From Candidatus Merdimorpha stercoravium (lineage in GTDB: Bacteria > Bacteroidota > Bacteroidia > Flavobacteriales > UBA1820): a stretch of 20,463 nucleotides of DNA. How positions within the stretch are numbered: the first letter of the stretch is position 1; every line of letters starts with the position of its first letter. The stretch is from assembly GCA_018715295.1 (NCBI GenBank), contig DVLY01000172.1, positions 1 through 20,463 on the forward strand. Direction: 5' to 3'. Below, piece after piece: positions 15,190-20,463 of the stretch. Under the pieces are notes generated by a model. That model was not told where the DNA came from. It made no database searches and was given only the letters and a program-made list of their open reading frames with translations. A program made the position numbers and the translations under genes.

Positions 15190-16560
15190 ATGTTTTTACA
15201 CACGAAAAAAGCACTCTCCCTCCTGGCGATTCTGATCCCGGCAGCAGCCCTTTGGGCACAGTCCTCCTCCGGGGAACTTCCCCGCCCTGCCACGATGGAA
15301 CAATGCGTACAATACGCCATCGAACACAACATCAGCATCAACCAGGCACAGATGAACACCGAGCTGGCCAAAGTGGACAAGACGGACGCCATCGGCGCAT
15401 TCCTGCCCTCGGCGGGCCTCTCGTCCAACTACAATTTCAGCAAAGGTTTCTCTTTCGACGCCAACACCAACCAGCGCACCAACCGCGAACAGCAGACCAT
15501 GAGCCTGAGTGTAAGCACGCAGCTCAACCTGTTCAACGGCTTGAAAGACCTCAACAGCCTTCGTCGGGCGCGGTTGGAATACGCCTCGCAGCGTTACAAC
15601 AGCGAAAAGATCCTCAACGACGTATCCCTGAACGTGGTCAGCGCCTATATTTCCATCCTGGCCGCCCTCGAATACCAAAAGGTAGCCCAGTCCCAGTACG
15701 AACTGTCCAAGATGCAGGTGGAACGCCTGGAAACGCTCTACAAGGCCGGGAAAAATTCCTTGGGCGACCTCTATGAAGTGCAGGCTACCCTGGCCCGCGA
15801 CGAACAGGCCCTGGTAGCTGCCAACAACCAGGTGGACCTGGCCTACCTCTCGCTCAAACAACTCCTGGCCCTCGACCTGACCTACGACTTGCAGATCGAT
15901 ACCCTGGGATACGACCAGGTATCGCTCTCGCCCCTGATGTCCACGAGTACCGTCGAGATCTACCGCTCCGCCGAAGCCAACCTCCCGGAAATGCGCAAGG
16001 CCCGCAACGACATCGAGGTGTCGCGCCGCAGCCTGGCCATCGCCCGGGGCTCGTACCTGCCTACCCTCTCGGCCAGCTATGGTTGGGGAGACAGCTTTAT
16101 CTTCGACTATCTCAACACCAGCACCGGTGCCCCCATCAGCATCGGCGAACAGTGGGACAACAACTCCCGCCACAGTATCGGCGTGAGCCTGTCTATCCCC
16201 ATCTTCAACCGTCTGTCCACCTACAACGCCGTCAGCCGCTCGAAGATCAACCTGGAAGTCGCCCGGCTGAACCTGCAGCAGGCCCAACTGGAGTTGCAAC
16301 AAAGCGTCGAGAAAGCCTACTCGGATGCCGTATCCTCGTACAAGAGCTATCTGGCTGCCGTCAAGGCCGTCGAATCGTCCCGCGAAGCCTTGCGCTACGC
16401 CACCGAAAAATTTGAAGTAGAAGCTATCAGCTCGTTCGATTACGAAACCGCCAAAAACCTGCTGCTCAAGAGCCAGGGCGACATGTTGAGCGCCAAGTAC
16501 GACTACCTGTTCAAGGTCAAGCTCCTGGAATTCTACCAGACCCAAGAGATCACTTACTGA
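15190..16560 (+). CDS. TolC-family outer membrane efflux protein
   Basis: This protein forms the outer membrane channel of a tripartite export system. The 456-residue precursor has a signal peptide (hydrophobic 8-22, cut before Q24) followed by two outer-membrane-factor repeats, each with a long helical pair: for instance TMEQCVQYAIEHNISINQAQ (about 36-55) at the start and the alanine-, glutamine- and serine-rich helices after residue 345. SIPIFNRLSTYNAVSRSKIN marks the second repeat where such proteins enter the barrel. The adaptor gene follows after 32 bases, so the pair surely works together. No inner membrane pump (ABC, RND or MFS) is encoded next to it. The cargo is unknown. Confidence 0.93.
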   Translation: MFLHTKKALSLLAILIPAAALWAQSSSGELPRPATMEQCVQYAIEHNISINQAQMNTELAKVDKTDAIGAFLPSAGLSSNYNFSKGFSFDANTNQRTNREQQTMSLSVSTQLNLFNGLKDLNSLRRARLEYASQRYNSEKILNDVSLNVVSAYISILAALEYQKVAQSQYELSKMQVERLETLYKAGKNSLGDLYEVQATLARDEQALVAANNQVDLAYLSLKQLLALDLTYDLQIDTLGYDQVSLSPLMSTSTVEIYRSAEANLPEMRKARNDIEVSRRSLAIARGSYLPTLSASYGWGDSFIFDYLNTSTGAPISIGEQWDNNSRHSIGVSLSIPIFNRLSTYNAVSRSKINLEVARLNLQQAQLELQQSVEKAYSDAVSSYKSYLAAVKAVESSREALRYATEKFEVEAISSFDYETAKNLLLKSQGDMLSAKYDYLFKVKLLEFYQTQEITY

Positions 16561-16592
16561 CAACGAAAACAAAAACACCTCCGATACACACA

Positions 16593-17846
16593 ATGGCAAA
16601 AAGCAAAAAGAAAAAGTACATCCTCCCGCTGATCATCGTGGTGATCATCGCACTGGCCGTGATGAAGAGCTGCGGGGTTTTCGGTTCGAACGAGAAGCTC
16701 GACCAGGTGGATACCCAGCAAGCCACCACTGCGACCATCGTCCAGATCGTAACCGCCTCGGGAAAGATAAAACCGTCCACCGAAGTCAAAATAGCCCCCG
16801 AAGTCTCGGGCGAGATCACCCAGCTCACCGTCAAGGAAGGCGACGAAGTGAAAAAAGGCCAGCTGCTGGTACAGATCAAACAGGACATCTACATCTCGGC
16901 CGTCAATCGGGCTCAAGCCGCCGTGCAACAGGCCATCGCTTCCCTGGAACAGTCCGCCGCCCGCCTGAAGGAATCCGAGAGCGAGTACAAGCGCAGCAAA
17001 CTCCTGTTCGAGAGCGGCACCATCGCCCGCGCCGACTGGGAAGCCACCGAAGCCAACTATAAAGTCGCCCGGCTCACCTACGATGCCTCCAAATCCAGCC
17101 TCGAAAGCGCCCGCGCAACCTTGAAAGAAGCCGAGGACAACCTGATGCGCACCCAGATCTTCGCCCCCATCGACGGTACCATTTCCCAGTTGAACGTCGA
17201 GGCCGGCGAACGCGTGGTCGGCACCGCACAGATGGCCGGCACCGAAGTGCTCCGCGTGGCCAACTTGGACAGCATGGAAGTAGAGGTAACCGTCGGGGAG
17301 AACGACATCGTCAAACTGGCCGTCGGCAACCCGGTCGACATCGAAGTGGATGCCTACTGGGGGAAACGCTTCAAGGGCCGTGTTACCGAGATCGCTTCCT
17401 CGGCTGCCAACGTAACCGAGACTTCCTCGGCCGACCAGGTAACCAACTTCAACGTGAAGATCATCATCCTGGACGAGTCGTACCGCGACCTGGTCGAGGA
17501 GAAAAACCTGCTGCACACCCCCTTCAAGCCCGGCATGACCGCTTCGGTCGAAATCGAGTCGGACCGCAAGGACAGCATCCTGGTAGCGCCCATCCGCGCC
17601 GTGTCCACCCGCCAGGTCAAGGACTCCACCGACGGCACCACCCGCACGCGTGAAGTCGTCTTTGTCCTCCAGGACGGCAAAGCCCTGCAAAAGGAAGTGG
17701 AAACCGGCATCCAGGACGACGAGAACATCGAGATCCTCCACGGCATCGAAGCCGGAGAGACCCTGATCACCGGTCCGTATTCGCTGGTCTCCAAGACCCT
17801 GCGCGACGGACAGTCCGTGAAGGTTTCGGAAAAAAAGAAAAAATAA
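16593..17846 (+). CDS. Membrane-fusion adaptor protein (HlyD/MacA/AcrA-like)
   Basis: This periplasmic adaptor couples an inner membrane pump to the TolC-like channel encoded upstream. The 417-residue protein has one N-terminal membrane anchor (about 9-25); C27 is not in a lipobox. Next come the first lipoyl half (KIAPEVSGEITQLTVKEGDE, 66-85), a helical hairpin (about 100-180), the second lipoyl half (IFAPIDGTISQLNVEAGE, 189-206), a beta-barrel domain and a C-terminal membrane-proximal domain with GIEAGETLITGPYSLVS. It ends in a lysine run. The features fit MacA-type adaptors of ABC exporters best, but no MacB-like gene is adjacent; shikimate kinase follows after 13 bases. Confidence 0.93.
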   Translation: MAKSKKKKYILPLIIVVIIALAVMKSCGVFGSNEKLDQVDTQQATTATIVQIVTASGKIKPSTEVKIAPEVSGEITQLTVKEGDEVKKGQLLVQIKQDIYISAVNRAQAAVQQAIASLEQSAARLKESESEYKRSKLLFESGTIARADWEATEANYKVARLTYDASKSSLESARATLKEAEDNLMRTQIFAPIDGTISQLNVEAGERVVGTAQMAGTEVLRVANLDSMEVEVTVGENDIVKLAVGNPVDIEVDAYWGKRFKGRVTEIASSAANVTETSSADQVTNFNVKIIILDESYRDLVEEKNLLHTPFKPGMTASVEIESDRKDSILVAPIRAVSTRQVKDSTDGTTRTREVVFVLQDGKALQKEVETGIQDDENIEILHGIEAGETLITGPYSLVSKTLRDGQSVKVSEKKKK

Positions 17847-17859
17847 AACGCTTCGTCCG

Positions 17860-18387
17860 ATGAAAATCGTACTGTTGGGATACATGGGCAGCGGAAAGAC
17901 CGCCATGGGGCGGATGTTGGCCCGGCAAGCGAACCTCGCATTCGTCGATCTGGACCATTACATCGAACAGATCGAAGAGCTCTCCATCCCCGAGATTTTC
18001 CACCGGTACGGCGAAGGCGGTTTCCGCCAGATCGAGTCGTTCCACCTGCGGCAAGTGATGGAACACCAGGATCATTTCGTCCTCTCCCTGGGCGGAGGGA
18101 CGCCCTGTTTCAACGACAACATGGACTACCTCCACGGAGCCTGCACCTCGATCTACCTCTCGGCCTCGCCCATCGCCTTGGCCGAACGCCTGGCCTGCAG
18201 CACCACCAAGCGGCCGCTGCTCAAAGGCAAGACCGGGAACGAACTGCTGGAATACGTCCGCCAAAGCCTGTCCCAACGGGAACCTTTTTACAAACAGGCC
18301 GACTACGAACTCTCGGTGGAAACCTTGAGCGTCGAAGAATCGGGAGTGGCCTTGGTCGAACTGCTAAAGAAAAACCATATTTTATAG
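17860..18387 (+). CDS. aroK: Shikimate kinase
   Basis: This enzyme phosphorylates shikimate with ATP in the aromatic amino acid pathway, in the cytoplasm. The 175-residue protein has the Walker A loop GYMGSGKT (7-14), the Mg/shikimate-binding VDLD (D30, D32), GEGGFRQIE (R56, E59), the Walker B-like GGG (78-80), the lid Arg in KRPLL (R118) and REPFY (R140). The length is typical of AroK/AroL. It is tightly packed: 13 bases after the adaptor gene and 4 bases before fabG, so all are probably on one transcript. No other aro gene is in the window. Confidence 0.95.
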   Translation: MKIVLLGYMGSGKTAMGRMLARQANLAFVDLDHYIEQIEELSIPEIFHRYGEGGFRQIESFHLRQVMEHQDHFVLSLGGGTPCFNDNMDYLHGACTSIYLSASPIALAERLACSTTKRPLLKGKTGNELLEYVRQSLSQREPFYKQADYELSVETLSVEESGVALVELLKKNHIL

Positions 18388-18391
18388 ACTC

Positions 18392-19138
18392 ATGAAACTG
18401 TTAGAAGGCAAAATCGCCCTCATCACGGGGGCTTCGCGCGGCATCGGCCGGGGCATCGCCAAAGCGTTCGCCGCCCAGGGAGCCGACGTTGCGTTCACGT
18501 ACCTCTCGTCGGTAGAAAAAGGACAGGCCCTCGAAGCCGAGTTGGCCGGTGAAGGCATCCGCGCCAAAGGCTACCGTTCGGACGCATCGGATTTCGAACA
18601 GGCTCAGGCTCTCGTGGACGAAGTCATCAAGGATTTCGGCCGCATCGACATCCTGGTCAACAACGCCGGCATCACCCGCGACGGACTGCTGATGCGCATG
18701 GGCAAAGACCAGTGGGATGCCGTGATCCGCGCCAACCTCGACTCGGTGTTCAACCTGACCAAAGGCGTACAACGCTATATGCTCAAACAACGCTCCGGTT
18801 CGATCATCAACATGAGTTCCGTGGTCGGCATCAAAGGCAATGCCGGACAAGCCAACTACGCCGCTTCGAAAGCCGGCATCATCGGCTTTACCAAATCGGT
18901 CGCCCTCGAACTGGGCTCGCGCGGCATCCGTTGCAATGCCATCGCACCGGGATTCATTGCCACCGAGATGACCGAATCGCTCGACCCCAAAGTACTGGAA
19001 GGCTGGTTGGAATCCATCCCCCTCAAACGCGCCGGCACGGTCGAGGACATCGCCAACGCCTGCCTGTACCTGGGCAGCGACCTTTCCTCATACGTAACGG
19101 GACAGGTGCTGAGCGTCAACGGAGGAATGCTCACTTAG
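18392..19138 (+). CDS. fabG: 3-oxoacyl-[acyl-carrier-protein] reductase
   Basis: This NADPH-dependent enzyme reduces 3-oxoacyl-ACP in fatty acid elongation, in the cytoplasm. The 248-residue short-chain dehydrogenase has the cofactor loop TGASRGIG (12-19), NNAG (90-93), N115, the catalytic S143, Y156 and K160 (YAASK), and PGFIATEM (186-193) after them; it ends in the family's VNGGM. Full identity of motifs and length favours FabG over other SDR members, which remain a small possibility. It overlaps no neighbour and starts 4 bases after aroK. A perfect palindromic terminator follows, ending the transcript. Confidence 0.92.
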   Translation: MKLLEGKIALITGASRGIGRGIAKAFAAQGADVAFTYLSSVEKGQALEAELAGEGIRAKGYRSDASDFEQAQALVDEVIKDFGRIDILVNNAGITRDGLLMRMGKDQWDAVIRANLDSVFNLTKGVQRYMLKQRSGSIINMSSVVGIKGNAGQANYAASKAGIIGFTKSVALELGSRGIRCNAIAPGFIATEMTESLDPKVLEGWLESIPLKRAGTVEDIANACLYLGSDLSSYVTGQVLSVNGGMLT

Positions 19139-19155
19139 TCTACTCCTTCCCCTCG

Positions 19156-19195
19156 AAACGACACGTGCGGCCCGGCCGGGCCGCACGTGTCGTTT
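19156..19195 (+). terminator. 40-base perfect palindrome, terminator after fabG
   Basis: The 20-base arm 19156-19175 is exactly complementary to 19176-19195 with no spacer; in RNA the central bases open as the loop. The arm ends CGTTT and is followed by ACCCGCC. It starts 17 bases after the fabG stop, between two plus-strand genes, so it separates the next gene into its own unit. Confidence 0.88.
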
Positions 19196-19274
19196 ACCCG
19201 CCTGCCTATTTTCTCCAAAAAGCCGGAGACCTTCCCTCCAAAAAACAACAACAACGACTAAAAAACTCGACCGT

Positions 19275-20390
19275 ATGAAACGCCTATTAAGCCTCGACGT
19301 CCTGCGGGGACTCACCGTCGCCTGCATGATCATGGTAAACAACCCCGGAAACTGGGGGCACATGTACCAACCGCTCACCCACTACATCTGGGACGGCTGC
19401 TCGCCCACCGACCTGGTATTCCCTACCTTCCTGTTCATCGTCGGCGCCTCGATCTGGTTTGCCATGCGGCGCTTCGACCAGAAACTCTCCAAAAGCGCCG
19501 CGATAAAGATCATCAAACGAGGCATCCTGATCTTTCTGGTAGGCGAACTGCTCAAGATGTACCCCTTCTACAACCTCGAAACTTTCCAGATACGCGGTTT
19601 CGGCGTATTGCAGCGCATCGGCATCGCCTACACCCTGGGCGCGCTGATCGCCCTGTGGCTGCGCAGTTACAAAAAGATCGCCCTCTGTACCGTATCGCTG
19701 CTTGTCGGATACCACATCATCGTCTTCGCATTCGGAGATGCGACGATCGAGGGCTACCTCGGCCGGAAAATCGACCTGGCCGTCTTCGGGGAAGAGCGAC
19801 TGCCGATGCGGCTGGGATTCCACTTTGCCGCCGAAGGCATCTTGAGCACCCTGGGCGCGCTCTCGACCGTACTCATCGGTTACATGGCCGGGAAATTCAT
19901 CGGAAGCCGCCATAGCGAAGACAAAAACCGCACCCTGCAGTCGTTCATTTACCTGGCCGCCATCGGCGGGCTGATGATCACCGCCGGACTCGTCTGGAAC
20001 GGATTCTTCCCCATCAACAAGCCGATGTGGTCCAGTTCGTACGTGCTCTATGCCGCCGGCATCGCCATGCAGCTCTGGGCACTGACCTCGTACATTACCG
20101 ATTACCTGGGCAAGACTTCGGGGGCGACGACTTTCTTCCGGGTGTTCGGCACCAATGCGCTGTTCGCCTTTGTCCTTTCGGGAGTGATCGTGCGCACGAT
20201 CAAACTTCCCCCCCTCCTTTGGGAAGCCGGCGGGAAGACGACCTCGCTCTCGGGGCATTTTTACAATTATTTCTCCTCCCTGACGGGCAATCCGGAACTC
20301 GCCTCGCTGCTCTGGTCGCTGGTCATGGTGGCCATCTGCTGGGTCATCACCTACCCGCTGTACCGGAAAAAGATTTTTATCAAACTATAA
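19275..20390 (+). CDS. Polytopic acyltransferase, HGSNAT/NagX-like (DUF5009-type)
   Basis: The 371-residue protein is an integral membrane protein with about ten hydrophobic segments. Its start, LLSLDVLRGLTVACMIMVNN (4-23), then GHMYQPLTH and WDGCSPTDLVFPTFLFIVGA (39-58), is the family pattern of heparan-alpha-glucosaminide N-acetyltransferase and bacterial NagX. H36 lines up with the active-site His of human HGSNAT, which carries the acetyl group across the membrane. Bacterial relatives are thought to acetylate or handle amino sugars, for example from peptidoglycan or host glycans; the exact substrate is inference. It is a single gene between two palindromic terminators; no promoter box is convincing in the 136 bases upstream. 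Confidence 0.9.
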   Translation: MKRLLSLDVLRGLTVACMIMVNNPGNWGHMYQPLTHYIWDGCSPTDLVFPTFLFIVGASIWFAMRRFDQKLSKSAAIKIIKRGILIFLVGELLKMYPFYNLETFQIRGFGVLQRIGIAYTLGALIALWLRSYKKIALCTVSLLVGYHIIVFAFGDATIEGYLGRKIDLAVFGEERLPMRLGFHFAAEGILSTLGALSTVLIGYMAGKFIGSRHSEDKNRTLQSFIYLAAIGGLMITAGLVWNGFFPINKPMWSSSYVLYAAGIAMQLWALTSYITDYLGKTSGATTFFRVFGTNALFAFVLSGVIVRTIKLPPLLWEAGGKTTSLSGHFYNYFSSLTGNPELASLLWSLVMVAICWVITYPLYRKKIFIKL

Positions 20391-20400
20391 CCACCCCTCT

Positions 20401-20460
20401 ACGCAAGCGAGCAAGAAGGCCCGCCGGGTACCCGGCGGGCCTTCTTGCTCGCTTGCGTTT
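20401..20460. terminator. 58-base perfect palindrome, terminator after the acyltransferase gene
   Basis: The arms 20401-20429 and 20430-20458 are perfectly complementary (29 base pairs, centre GGTACC) and are followed by TT. It lies 10 bases after the stop codon. Whether it also serves a convergent gene cannot be seen, because the window ends at 20463. Confidence 0.9.
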
Positions 20461-20463
20461 GCC

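Noticed and set aside
1..20463. Mobile elements, CRISPR arrays, tRNA or rRNA genes
   Set aside because: I saw no transposase or integrase motifs, no regularly spaced repeats and no tRNA-like cloverleaf in the gaps, and the gene content is chromosomal housekeeping. A tRNA or small RNA scan would be needed to exclude weak cases.

Overview
The window looks like chromosomal DNA of a GC-rich member of the Bacteroidota, probably a gut Bacteroidales of the Rikenellaceae/Alistipes kind. The family placement is inference. The phylum rests on -7 boxes of the form TAnnTTTG near several starts, starts without a purine-rich ribosome binding site, long perfect hairpin terminators, a Ser-type sulfatase with its radical SAM maturase, and the families present (CWC, DUF2461, LemA/TPM, an AddB-like nuclease, NagX/HGSNAT-like).

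Layout. At 81-2972 an anaerobic sulfatase-maturing enzyme (minus) and an exported S-type sulfatase (plus) are divergent, separated by 60 bases; a strong terminator follows. At 3061-3852 is a TatD-family hydrolase. At 3960-5874 is a LemA - soluble TPM - exported Gly-rich TPM operon ending in a bidirectional terminator. It faces a minus-strand pair, DUF2461 then a Cys-bearing LUD-domain protein (7377 down to 5986). A 307-base divergent intergenic region separates that pair from aspartate ammonia-lyase (7685-9094). A further bidirectional terminator separates aspA from a minus-strand pair, a large-subunit pseudouridine synthase with a long basic N-terminal extension and a small CWC protein. A 336-base divergent intergenic region leads to a 935-residue AddB-like PD-(D/E)XK protein, whose 3' end overlaps a convergent SpoU/TrmH-family RNA methyltransferase by 13 bases. 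From 14420 to 19138 runs one plus-strand series: SIMPL protein, TolC-type outer membrane protein, membrane-fusion adaptor, shikimate kinase and FabG, ended by a 40-base perfect palindrome. The last gene is a polytopic HGSNAT/NagX-like acyltransferase followed by a 58-base perfect palindrome.

Most of the window is ordinary core chromosome. I saw no mobile element, CRISPR array, tRNA or rRNA, phage gene or defence island, and I do not claim a new system. The points most worth a second look are the isolated maturase/sulfatase pair, an outer membrane factor and adaptor with no pump beside them and packed against aroK and fabG, a 14-base palindrome in the spacer of the DUF2461/LUD promoter, and a shared tail beyond several otherwise unrelated terminator hairpins.
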